Source of the DNA: an uncultured Bacteroidota bacterium | GTDB lineage: Bacteria > Bacteroidota > Bacteroidia > Chitinophagales > Chitinophagaceae | Assembly: GCA_946479055.1 (NCBI GenBank) | Contig: CAMLEX010000160.1 | Span: forward strand, 1 to 8,880 | Direction: 5' to 3' | Length of the DNA: 8,880 bases | Shown: positions 1 through 6,596 of the stretch, piece by piece | How positions within the stretch are numbered: position 1 is the stretch's first letter | Layout: every line of letters begins with the position of its first letter | Notes under the pieces: model-generated | Told to the model about the DNA's origin: nothing | Database searches by the model: none | What the model saw: the letters and a program-made list of their open reading frames with translations, nothing else | Translations under genes and position numbers: made by a program

Positions 1-908
1 CCAACCAGGATCACATCTGTTATATCAGTTCCATCACCCCAAAATCCGGCTGGCGCCTTTGCTATCCCCCAGGGAGCATTCAACTGCCCTCTTGAAATGA
101 ACCGATTCAACAAAGTTCCATCGGCATTATAAATATCAACATAGCCATTGCCCGGCCCAACTTCTTCCTCACCCTCACCAACCTTGGCATACATTACATA
201 CAACCTACCATCTATGTTTTGAATATTGAATGGTGAATAGCCATCTGGAAGGCCCGGATCTGTGAACGGTTTCTCTACTTCTGCCCAGTCTTTATCATAT
301 ACATCAATTTTACCCTCACTGAAATTAGCAGCATACAAAAAATTAGCGCCGCCATCTGCTGCTAAGGCAATGCCGGTGTAAACAGCATCGGGAGAATCAT
401 CTATCATTTTTATTGCTGTATTTCCGCCATTCCAGCCGGAAATAACTCCATCCAAACCGGCAAAAATAAATCGTGCCGGGTTGCCATTAGGAAGCTTAAA
501 ATCAGAGGTACCATTAAATACCTGGCCCGATGGGTGGCCGCCAGTTGATCCACCCGGCGAAGGAATTGTTACCGGAGGCCTTAGTTCATTACCATCCTTA
601 TTATAAACTACACTAAGTCCTGTCCCTTCAGTAGATATCCAGATGGGGCCAGAGGGGGCAAAGGCCATTCCCCATCCGTTTACAAAATTGGGGTCAATTC
701 TTGCAGGAGCATATTCATCATTATCGCCTACAAGATTGACCTGCACAAAATCTTTTAATGTTTGGGGATTTTTGAATTTGGCCACTGTTTCATTTTGGTC
801 ATTTTTTACAGAATTCTTATCAATATTTTTTTGGCAACCTATAGACATCAATAACAAACAAGCAATTACCCAGCTGAGATTACCGGATTTATGAATAATG
901 TTTTCCAT
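1..908 (-). CDS. TIGR03118 family lipoprotein, N-terminal part (runs off the left edge)
   Basis: 302 codons are visible from the ATG at 906-908; the C-terminus and stop lie outside the window. Residues 1-25 form a lipoprotein signal: a short polar start, a hydrophobic run (VIACLLLMSIG) and a lipobox ending at Cys25, so the protein is probably a lipid-anchored envelope protein. A polar linker (about 26-50) precedes a repetitive beta-rich domain with the phrases FVNGWGMAFAPSGPIWIS (76-93), HPSGQVFNG (125-133), FAGLDGVISGWN (149-160), LYAANF (191-196), LPDGYSPFNIQNIDG (220-234) and LNAPWGIAKAP (276-286). This order of motifs is typical of the uncharacterised TIGR03118 family, whose sequence pattern suggests a beta-propeller; no enzymatic activity is established that I know of. 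The upstream sequence is AT-rich without a Shine-Dalgarno site, as is usual in Bacteroidota. It is separated from the glutamine synthetase genes by a terminator, so it is probably its own transcription unit. Family call confident; function unknown. Confidence 0.85.
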   Translation of the reverse strand, partial: MENIIHKSGNLSWVIACLLLMSIGCQKNIDKNSVKNDQNETVAKFKNPQTLKDFVQVNLVGDNDEYAPARIDPNFVNGWGMAFAPSGPIWISTEGTGLSVVYNKDGNELRPPVTIPSPGGSTGGHPSGQVFNGTSDFKLPNGNPARFIFAGLDGVISGWNGGNTAIKMIDDSPDAVYTGIALAADGGANFLYAANFSEGKIDVYDKDWAEVEKPFTDPGLPDGYSPFNIQNIDGRLYVMYAKVGEGEEEVGPGNGYVDIYNADGTLLNRFISRGQLNAPWGIAKAPAGFWGDGTDITDVILV

Positions 909-1100
909 AAAAGTTAATTTAAAAATGAAGAAAAAATTTTCCTTTCAGAAATTATTTAAAACGTTACTTCTGGTAATTGTAGCAATATTTAAACGGTACG
1001 GAGTAGGAGTATACTTCCAAAACAGGTTCAGGGTTTTATATAATCGTGGGAGAATTTAATAGAGTTGCCTGCCCGCATTTTTTTAAGGAGATAATGTCAT

Positions 1101-1136
1101 AAAATAAAAAGCCTTTCCCGGAAATGGAAAGGCTTT
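1101..1136 (-). terminator. Intrinsic terminator after glutamine synthetase III
   Basis: A perfect 11-bp inverted repeat (AAAGCCTTTCC at 1108-1118 and GGAAAGGCTTT at 1126-1136) closes a 7-nt loop. Read on the minus strand it is followed by a T-rich tail (1101-1107), and the stem begins 29 nt after the GSIII stop codon. It should end leftward transcription coming from the two glutamine synthetase genes. The remaining gap to the next gene (909-1100) holds no clear gene or promoter motif. Confidence 0.85.
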
Positions 1137-1165
1137 CAAGCGTTCAAATTATGTTGACAAAAGAG

Positions 1166-3355
1166 TTATCTCAAAAATAGCATCTCTCTATACTTAGGCA
1201 AATACCATTCTTTATCATCTACCAATAGCTCCAGTTTATCTGCATGATAACGGATCTGATCAAAGAAAGAATCTTTTACTTTGCTTTGGTATCCAAGAGC
1301 TTTCTCTCTTGTATTGTCAATATTATTGCAAAACTTTCTGGCTTCAATCATTTTTTCTACAAGATCACTGGCTTTATTGATATGCTCGGATATTTTATCA
1401 AGGATCTGTTTTTGATTACTATACGCTGATTCAGACAAACCTGCTTCTTTTAATCCCCGGATATTGTTTGCTAGTAAATTCTGATAACGGATAGCAGGCG
1501 GTAAAATATGACTTGTAGCCAGCTCACCCATAATGCGGCTTTCGATCTGAACTTTTTTAATATACTTTTCAAGTTCAATTTCATGGCGGGCTTCCAGTTC
1601 TGAATGAGTGTAAATATTGTTGTTCTTAAAAAGGCGCTTGGCTTTGTCTGTTACCATAGCATCCAATGCTAAAGGAGTAGTTTTGACATTGGGCAAACCT
1701 CTTTTTTCTGCTTCTTTTGTCCATGCTTCACTATATCCATCTCCTTCAAACAACACCTTTTCACTGGCCACAATATATTCGCGGATAACATGCATAATAG
1801 CTATCTCTTTTTTTTCTCCTTTTTCTATCAACGCATCGACTTCCTTCTTGAATTTTTTCAATGTGTCAGCCATTATTGTATTCAGCACGGTCATCGGGTT
1901 CGCACAATTAGCGGTAGACCCTACGGCACGGAATTCAAATTTGTTTCCGGTAAATGCAAATGGAGAAGTGCGGTTTCTGTCTGTATTATCCATCAGCAAT
2001 TCAGGAATGCTTTTATGAATATCAATCTTCAGCATACTTTCATCCTGCTCATCAAATTTATCGCCTACTCTTTCTTTTACATCCTGTAATACTTTGGTGA
2101 GGTATTGGCCAATAAATACAGAGATTATAGCAGGAGGTGCTTCGTTAGCGCCAAGACGATGATCATTCGGAGCCGATGCTATTGAAGCTCTCAGCAGATC
2201 GGAATAATCATGTACAGCTTTAATTGTATTCACAAAAAAAGTAAGGAACATCAGGTTGGTCTTTGGCGTTTTGCCGGGGGCTAACAGATTAACACCTGTA
2301 TCTGTTGCCATGCTCCAGTTATTGTGTTTACCACTTCCGTTGATGCCTGCAAAAGGTTTTTCATGTAATAATACACGAAGATTGTGACGACGTGATACAC
2401 GATCCATCACATCCATCAACAAGGAATTGTGATCTACAGCTACGCTTACTTCTTCAAAGATGGGTGCACATTCAAACTGTGCCGGCGCTACTTCATTATG
2501 CCTTGTACGCAGGGGAATACCTAATTTATAAGATTCTGTTTCAAAATCTCTCATGTAGGCATAAATTCTTTCCGGAATAGAACCAAAATAATGATCTTCC
2601 ATTTGCTGGTTCCTGGCTGAGTTATGACCGTACACTGTTCTTCCGCACATTACCAGGTCGGGTCTTGCATTGAACATAGTTTCATCAATAACAAAATATT
2701 CCTGTTCCCAACCCAGAGTAGGCGTCACACGGCTTATGTTTTTATCAAAATAATTACAAACATCTACGGCAGCTTTGTTGAGGGCTTCCAATGCTTTTAG
2801 CAATGGCGCTTTATAGTCAAGTGATTCTCCGGTGTACGAAACAAAGATGGTAGGAATGCAAAGCGTTTTACCATTCCCTATTTCCATAATGAAAGCAGGG
2901 GAAGAAGGATCCCATGCTGTGTAACCTCTTGCTTCGAAAGTAGCACGCAAACCGCCGCTTGGGAACGAGGAGGCGTCCGGTTCTTGTTGTATCAGGGCAT
3001 CACCTTCAAATTGTTCAATAGGTGTTCCATCTCCTTTTAATGTAAAAAAAGAATCATGTTTTTCAGCTGTGGTTCCCGTTAGCGGTTGAAACCAATGGGT
3101 AAAATGAGTAACGCCTTTATTTTCCGCCCAGCCACGAATACCTGTTGCTATCTGGTTAGCAACGGTTCTGTCAATCTTTTGGCCTGACTTAATTGAGTTA
3201 ACGAGACTTTTATAGGCTTCGTCGCTCAAAAACTCCCTGGCAGTTTTTAGCGTAAAGACATTGCTGCCAAAAACGCCGGTAATTTTTTTGGAACTATCAA
3301 CGTCAACCTCTTTTTTACTGGTTAAGGTTTCTAATGCGTGGAATCTTAATGACAT
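1166..3355 (-). CDS. glnN: Glutamine synthetase type III
   Basis: ATP-dependent synthesis of glutamine from glutamate and ammonium, in the cytoplasm; type III enzymes assemble as dodecamers. At 729 residues the length matches the GSIII family, which is much longer than GSI (about 470) or GSII (about 340). Visible parts in order: GSIII-specific N-terminal region (1-210) with FEARGYTAWDPSSPAF (140-155); catalytic core with GWEQEYFVI (215-223), RTRHNEVAPAQFE (283-295), the ammonium/ATP loop NGSGKHNNWSM (339-349), GANEAPPAI (402-410) and NRTSPFAFTGNKFEFR (461-476); then an extended helical C-terminal region (about 500-729). The metal- and glutamate-binding Glu residues of EQE and NEVAP are intact. 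The N-terminus MSLRFHALE is usual for Bacteroidota GSIII, supporting the ATG at 3353-3355. It lies downstream of GSII in the same direction. A terminator ends only about 15 bp before the start codon, so expression is probably controlled at the leader. The symbol glnN is the usual one for GSIII; glnA is also used. Confidence 0.97.
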   Translation of the reverse strand: MSLRFHALETLTSKKEVDVDSSKKITGVFGSNVFTLKTAREFLSDEAYKSLVNSIKSGQKIDRTVANQIATGIRGWAENKGVTHFTHWFQPLTGTTAEKHDSFFTLKGDGTPIEQFEGDALIQQEPDASSFPSGGLRATFEARGYTAWDPSSPAFIMEIGNGKTLCIPTIFVSYTGESLDYKAPLLKALEALNKAAVDVCNYFDKNISRVTPTLGWEQEYFVIDETMFNARPDLVMCGRTVYGHNSARNQQMEDHYFGSIPERIYAYMRDFETESYKLGIPLRTRHNEVAPAQFECAPIFEEVSVAVDHNSLLMDVMDRVSRRHNLRVLLHEKPFAGINGSGKHNNWSMATDTGVNLLAPGKTPKTNLMFLTFFVNTIKAVHDYSDLLRASIASAPNDHRLGANEAPPAIISVFIGQYLTKVLQDVKERVGDKFDEQDESMLKIDIHKSIPELLMDNTDRNRTSPFAFTGNKFEFRAVGSTANCANPMTVLNTIMADTLKKFKKEVDALIEKGEKKEIAIMHVIREYIVASEKVLFEGDGYSEAWTKEAEKRGLPNVKTTPLALDAMVTDKAKRLFKNNNIYTHSELEARHEIELEKYIKKVQIESRIMGELATSHILPPAIRYQNLLANNIRGLKEAGLSESAYSNQKQILDKISEHINKASDLVEKMIEARKFCNNIDNTREKALGYQSKVKDSFFDQIRYHADKLELLVDDKEWYLPKYREMLFLR

Positions 3356-3370
3356 AATTCTAAACTTTTA

Positions 3371-3411
3371 TCAAAGAAAAAAAATCCCTTTCATATTGAT
3401 ACGAAAGGGAT
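3371..3411 (-). terminator. Intrinsic terminator between GSII and GSIII, inside the GSIII leader
   Basis: ATCCCTTTC (3384-3392) and GAAAGGGAT (3403-3411) form a perfect 9-bp stem with a 10-nt loop. On the minus strand the stem is followed directly by seven Ts and then CTTTGA (3371-3383), a classic rho-independent terminator. It lies 80 nt after the GSII stop codon, yet the T-tract ends only about 15 nt before the GSIII ATG. It can end GSII transcripts, but any GSIII message starting further upstream must read through it, so it may also act as an attenuator. Confidence 0.85.
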
Positions 3412-3456
3412 AGAATACTTATTGACAATAAATACATTGGTACCTGTACAGTCGAT

Positions 3457-3480
3457 GCATGCTGTTGAGACAAGGCATGC
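3457..3480. other. Compound hairpin just after the GSII stop codon
   Basis: Two GCATGC palindromes (3457-3462 and 3475-3480) can pair with each other, and inside them TTG (3465-3467) pairs with CAA (3471-3473) around an AGA triloop, leaving a small asymmetric bulge. It starts 11 nt past the GSII stop on the minus strand and lacks a T-tract, so it is not a terminator by itself. It may be an mRNA 3'-end stabiliser or a protein-binding site. The fold is read by eye; a role is inference. Confidence 0.35.
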
Positions 3481-3491
3481 TTTATCTCCAT

Positions 3492-4502
3492 CTAGGCCTT
3501 AACAGATTTTACTGTTTTGATGATACGTGCCGCTACTTTGTAGGGATCAGCTGCAGAGTTGGGGCGACGATCTTCCAGGTATCCTTTCCATCCTTTTGCA
3601 GGAACCATTACAGGAATACGGATAGAAGCGCCGCGGTCAGAAACACCATAGCTGAAATCATGGATGCTTGCTGTTTCGTGTTTTCCTGTCAGGCGGAGAT
3701 GGTTGTCAGCTCCGTACACTGCAATATGTTCTTTCACTACGGGGCGGAAAGCTTCACATACTTTATCAAAAATTTCTTTACTTCCTGCATTTCTTAATAG
3801 ACCATTGGAGAAATTAGCATGCATGCCACTTCCGTTCCAGTCAAGAGCACCAAGCGGTTTACAATGCCAGTTAATAGATACACTATATTTTTCACCTATT
3901 CTTTCCAGCAAATAACGGGCAATCCAAATTTGATCGCCGGCTTCTTTAGCACCTTTTGAAAATATCTGGAATTCCCATTGGCCTGTTGCTACTTCAGCAT
4001 TGATACCTTCTACATTTAATCCAGCTTCCAGGCACACGTCAAGGTGTTCTTCAATTATATTACGACCATATGCATTAGCAGCACCTACTGAGCAGTAATA
4101 AGGACCTTGGGGACCGGGAAAACCGCCGGCGGGAAAACCTAGCGGCCTGTTTGTTTTATTATCCCAAAGGAAATATTCCTGTTCGAAACCAAACCAGAAA
4201 TCATTGTCATCGTCTTCAATTAAAGCACGTCCATTGGACTCATGAGGAGTGCCATCTGAATTCAGTACTTCACACATAACCAGGAATGCGCTCTTACGTT
4301 GCGGATCAGGTACTACAAAAACAGGTTTTAATAAACAATCAGATGACCCACCCGGAGCCTGTTCAGTTGAAGACCCGTCAAAGCTCCACATGGGAAGGTC
4401 AGCGAGGTCGCCACTAAATTCTTTTTCTATTTTGGTTTTGCTGCGAAGACTTTGGGTGGGCTTGTAACCGTCAAGCCAAACATATTCCAACTTTACTGCC
4501 AT
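3492..4502 (-). CDS. glnII: Glutamine synthetase type II (eukaryote-like, beta-grasp)
   Basis: Cytoplasmic ATP-dependent glutamate-ammonia ligase of the GSII class, otherwise known from eukaryotes, rhizobia and actinomycetes. Its 336 residues match the GSII length. Motifs in order: beta-grasp domain with YVWLDGY (7-13) and LPMWSFDGSST (36-46); FGFEQEYF (104-111) with metal-binding Glu107 and Glu109; GINAEVATGQWEFQ (166-179); NGSGMHANFS (223-232); LRLTGKHET (269-277); GVSDRGASIRIP (286-297); and YLEDRRPNSAADPY (308-321). All core ligands are present. Differences from the eukaryotic form are Ala-Thr for Met-Pro before GQWEFQ, and SGMHAN where eukaryotes have GCHTN; I regard these as a Bacteroidota-type variant, not damage. 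The start is the ATG at 4500-4502, as MAVKLEYVWLDG fits the family N-terminus and there is no Shine-Dalgarno site. It has its own upstream gap with a candidate promoter and its own downstream terminator. GSII subunits usually form decamers. The symbol glnII follows the rhizobial name; glnA would also be used. Confidence 0.95.
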   Translation of the reverse strand: MAVKLEYVWLDGYKPTQSLRSKTKIEKEFSGDLADLPMWSFDGSSTEQAPGGSSDCLLKPVFVVPDPQRKSAFLVMCEVLNSDGTPHESNGRALIEDDDNDFWFGFEQEYFLWDNKTNRPLGFPAGGFPGPQGPYYCSVGAANAYGRNIIEEHLDVCLEAGLNVEGINAEVATGQWEFQIFSKGAKEAGDQIWIARYLLERIGEKYSVSINWHCKPLGALDWNGSGMHANFSNGLLRNAGSKEIFDKVCEAFRPVVKEHIAVYGADNHLRLTGKHETASIHDFSYGVSDRGASIRIPVMVPAKGWKGYLEDRRPNSAADPYKVAARIIKTVKSVKA

Positions 4503-4542
4503 AACTTAGGTGTTGTTTTTTTCTAATAAATAAAATGATTTG

Positions 4543-4557
4543 CAATTTTAGTAAAAT
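4543..4557 (-). promoter_or_regulatory. Candidate GSII promoter -7 box overlapping a 13-bp palindrome
   Basis: On the minus strand, TAAAATTG (4543-4550) matches the Bacteroidota -7 consensus TAnnTTTG at five of six fixed positions and lies about 40 nt before the GSII ATG. A clear TTTG at -33 is not present (CTG at the expected distance). ATTTTAGTAAAAT (4545-4557), a perfect 13-bp palindrome with a central unpaired base, overlaps the box, so it could be an operator. In DNA this AT-rich both the promoter and the palindrome could be chance. Confidence 0.25.
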
Positions 4558-4630
4558 AAAAGCAAAATTCAGGGTTTGCATTTAAAAAACATGAGTAAAT
4601 GTTGACAAAAAGCAATTTATTTAGGAACGA

Positions 4631-4668
4631 TAATTAAATAAATTAGATTATTTTTTTTTCTAATCTAA
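4631..4668 (-). terminator. Possible weak AT-rich terminator overlapping the HAD gene stop codon
   Basis: TTAGATTA (4643-4650) and TAATCTAA (4661-4668) form a perfect 8-bp stem around a 10-nt loop that is nine Ts and a C on the plus strand. The HAD stop codon (4660-4662) sits at the base of the loop. On the minus strand a T-rich tail (4631-4642) follows. With one G-C pair the stem is weak, so it may only partly stop transcription from the three-gene cassette into the GSII gene. Confidence 0.4.
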
Positions 4669-5520
4669 AAAATCTCTTTCAATAATTGCAGTTTGGCAAA
4701 TATAAGTAGGTGAGATGCCAGTAGATATGATCCGGTTTTCATAGTCTTCTGGCAGAAGATTTCCGGTTAAGACCAAGGCAGTGTCGAGACCAAACTTGTT
4801 ACCACCTAAAATGTCAGTGTGAAGCGTGTCACCAACCATCAAAATATCTTTCTTACTAATGCCTGGATGAAATTGCGTGATATGCTCCATGGCAAACATA
4901 AAGATTTGGGAATCAGGTTTTCCAAAGCGTATAAATTTTCTACCGGTTATTTTTTCTACCATATAAGCCAGTCCCCCGATGGCTATTCCCACATCTCTTT
5001 TTGACATAGGATAAGCTCCGTCCGGGTTGGCGATAATGGCAGGGATGGTACGCCGGCGAAGAAGGTTAACTGCTTTATTCAATCCGTCCATCCAGTCAAA
5101 TCCTTCATCATCCAGCAAAACAAGTGCGGTAATCTCATTGATATTATCCTCGTTCATATATTGTAAAGGCAAAGTCTCAAGGCCCGGATGTTCAATATAA
5201 TGTGCAGAGTCTTCTGTACCAAGATATGCTACCAGCCCTTTCTTCACCTTAAGGTCAAGGAATTCCTTGGCCAGCATACCAGAAGAAATAACTCTTTCAG
5301 GAGTAATATGATGTAAGCCGCCTTTTTGATATGATGCTGCCAGTAATTCGGGGCTTCGGCTGGCATCATTGGTAATGATATAAAAAGGTTTTTGTTGTTG
5401 ATCGAGCCAGTCAAATGTTTTTTCTATCCCGGGTATCGGACCATTATAAGTTTTGATAACCCCATAGGCATCAAAAAAGATGATCTTGTAGTTTTCCAGC
5501 AATGATTTAAAATTTGTCAT
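4660..5520 (-). CDS. HAD-superfamily class IIA hydrolase (NagD-like)
   Basis: A 286-residue cytoplasmic protein of the haloacid dehalogenase superfamily with a C2-type (NagD-like) cap. Visible motifs: I, FFDAYGVI (15-22) with nucleophile Asp17; II, YIITND (47-52) with Thr50; III, Lys201 in FGKPDSQIF (199-207); IV, MVGDTLHTDILGG (228-240) with Asp231 and Asp236. The cap region with LVLLDDEGFDW and AIIANPDG lies between motifs II and III. Family members usually remove phosphate from sugar phosphates, nucleotides or other small molecules. Position +2 of motif I is Tyr19, where most HAD phosphatases have an acid/base Asp; Tyr or Trp occurs there in some class IIA proteins and in haloacid dehalogenases, so the reaction is less certain. 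It is the last gene of a cassette with an APH-like kinase (32 bp upstream) and a membrane protein, so its substrate may be linked to theirs. Start: ATG at 5518-5520, giving a short lead before motif I. Family call firm, substrate unknown. Confidence 0.85.
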   Translation of the reverse strand: MTNFKSLLENYKIIFFDAYGVIKTYNGPIPGIEKTFDWLDQQQKPFYIITNDASRSPELLAASYQKGGLHHITPERVISSGMLAKEFLDLKVKKGLVAYLGTEDSAHYIEHPGLETLPLQYMNEDNINEITALVLLDDEGFDWMDGLNKAVNLLRRRTIPAIIANPDGAYPMSKRDVGIAIGGLAYMVEKITGRKFIRFGKPDSQIFMFAMEHITQFHPGISKKDILMVGDTLHTDILGGNKFGLDTALVLTGNLLPEDYENRIISTGISPTYICQTAIIERDFLD

Positions 5521-5552
5521 AGCTTCTTGTTTTGGTTGCTGGCAAGCATTGT

Positions 5553-6596
5553 TTATCCTTTGATTTTTAAATGATCAATAATCATTTCCGGATCAAAGTC
5601 CCGGTCTATGGATGGAAGATAGATATCAATTGCTTCAGCGTATAGTTTTTTTGCATAATGTTCATTGAAAAAATAAATGCCATTGCTGACCACATAGTTC
5701 AATATAAAGAAACGATATACTTCTTTCAGGAAGCGGATCTCATTGGCAATAAAGGGATTTATTTTATGATATTCGCTTAAGAAAAGAAGAAACCTGTCTT
5801 CCATCATTGGGCCTATTACATAACTCCAAACCGTCCTGTCGCCAGCATCACTTACCACCCTGCTGAAAAAATAAAAGTCAAGCATCCGGCTGCTCATTCT
5901 GAACCAGTCATAATCCCACCGGCTGAACAATTGAAAATTATCAATGACAGAAAAATTACCAATGTTCCAGTCAATAAAAACAGGAATAGTTTCAAAACTT
6001 CCGGCATTGCATTTATTTCTATTCTTTAAAAACTGTTCGCAATGATGTTTGATCAATGCGACATGCTCTTTATTCCCAAATCTTTTTTCGTCAGTTTCCA
6101 ATTGTTCCAGCAAGCTATTTATATCGGTTCTTAGCGTCTTACTACTTTTGGGCAATACATTGCGGATACGGCTGCACGCCAGGTGAAATTTGGCTATCTG
6201 TTTGCCGAAGTTTCTTATATGCCCCTCTTGTAATCTTCGTGGCATTGGTTGCATTACCCGGCTTGGATTATAAAAAACTACCCAAGCATCCGTTTTACCT
6301 TTTCTATGCCGATATGTATAAACCCGGTTATTTTTTAATAAGCTTTTTGCCAGCAGGTTTTCAAAAGGATAAAGCAGGTTGTTGGCCAAGGAATGAATGA
6401 TCCGGTGATCTTCTTTGAAGTGCTCATACTTTCCAAAAGTGGAAAGCTTGGCTATGATAAAATCTTCATCTGTAAATGTGATCTTGTAAACATGATTGGT
6501 AGATACCATAGGGCTGATATCTTCAATGGTTTTTATTGTTCTGGATGAATCATATCCTTTCCAGGCTGCTTGTAATATTTCAGTGTAATTGATCAT
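5553..6596 (-). CDS. APH-like (aminoglycoside phosphotransferase fold) kinase family protein
   Basis: A 347-residue soluble protein with a divergent APH/choline-kinase-type fold. The N-lobe contains NHVYKITFTDEDFIIAKLS (34-52), where Lys50 fits the ATP-binding lysine. The catalytic loop is PVFIDWNIGNFSV (205-217): Asp209 and Asn214 have the spacing of Asp and Asn in the HGDxxxxN motif, but the His and Gly are Phe207 and Ile208. The second metal site fits Asp228 or Asp230 in SRWDYDWFRM (225-234), and Asp240 fits the conserved aspartate of the following helix. It could phosphorylate a small molecule (sugar, amino alcohol or lipid head group), or be a weak or inactive kinase; resistance to aminoglycosides is not implied. 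Its ATG (6594-6596) overlaps the TGA of the membrane-protein gene as ATGA, which indicates translational coupling, and the HAD gene follows after 32 bp. Fold moderately confident, substrate unknown. Confidence 0.7.
   Translation of the reverse strand: MINYTEILQAAWKGYDSSRTIKTIEDISPMVSTNHVYKITFTDEDFIIAKLSTFGKYEHFKEDHRIIHSLANNLLYPFENLLAKSLLKNNRVYTYRHRKGKTDAWVVFYNPSRVMQPMPRRLQEGHIRNFGKQIAKFHLACSRIRNVLPKSSKTLRTDINSLLEQLETDEKRFGNKEHVALIKHHCEQFLKNRNKCNAGSFETIPVFIDWNIGNFSVIDNFQLFSRWDYDWFRMSSRMLDFYFFSRVVSDAGDRTVWSYVIGPMMEDRFLLFLSEYHKINPFIANEIRFLKEVYRFFILNYVVSNGIYFFNEHYAKKLYAEAIDIYLPSIDRDFDPEMIIDHLKIKG

Noticed and set aside
643..894. Open frame of 83 codons on the plus strand
   Set aside because: It lies antisense within the TIGR03118 lipoprotein gene, which has a clear family pattern over the same bases.
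1617..2089. Overlapping plus-strand open frames of 133 and 99 codons
   Set aside because: They are antisense shadows of the highly conserved GSIII catalytic region and have no recognisable domain.
1151..4610. Direct repeat ATGTTGACAAAA at 1151-1162 and 4599-4610, flanking the two glutamine synthetase genes
   Set aside because: A 12-bp exact repeat is expected about twice by chance in 8.9 kb (about 39 million position pairs over 16.8 million 12-mers), and more in AT-rich DNA. No other sign of insertion or transfer is seen at these points.
5553..6596. Aminoglycoside-resistance gene
   Set aside because: Only the fold resembles APH enzymes. The catalytic loop is divergent, and the chromosomal cassette context does not look like a resistance element.
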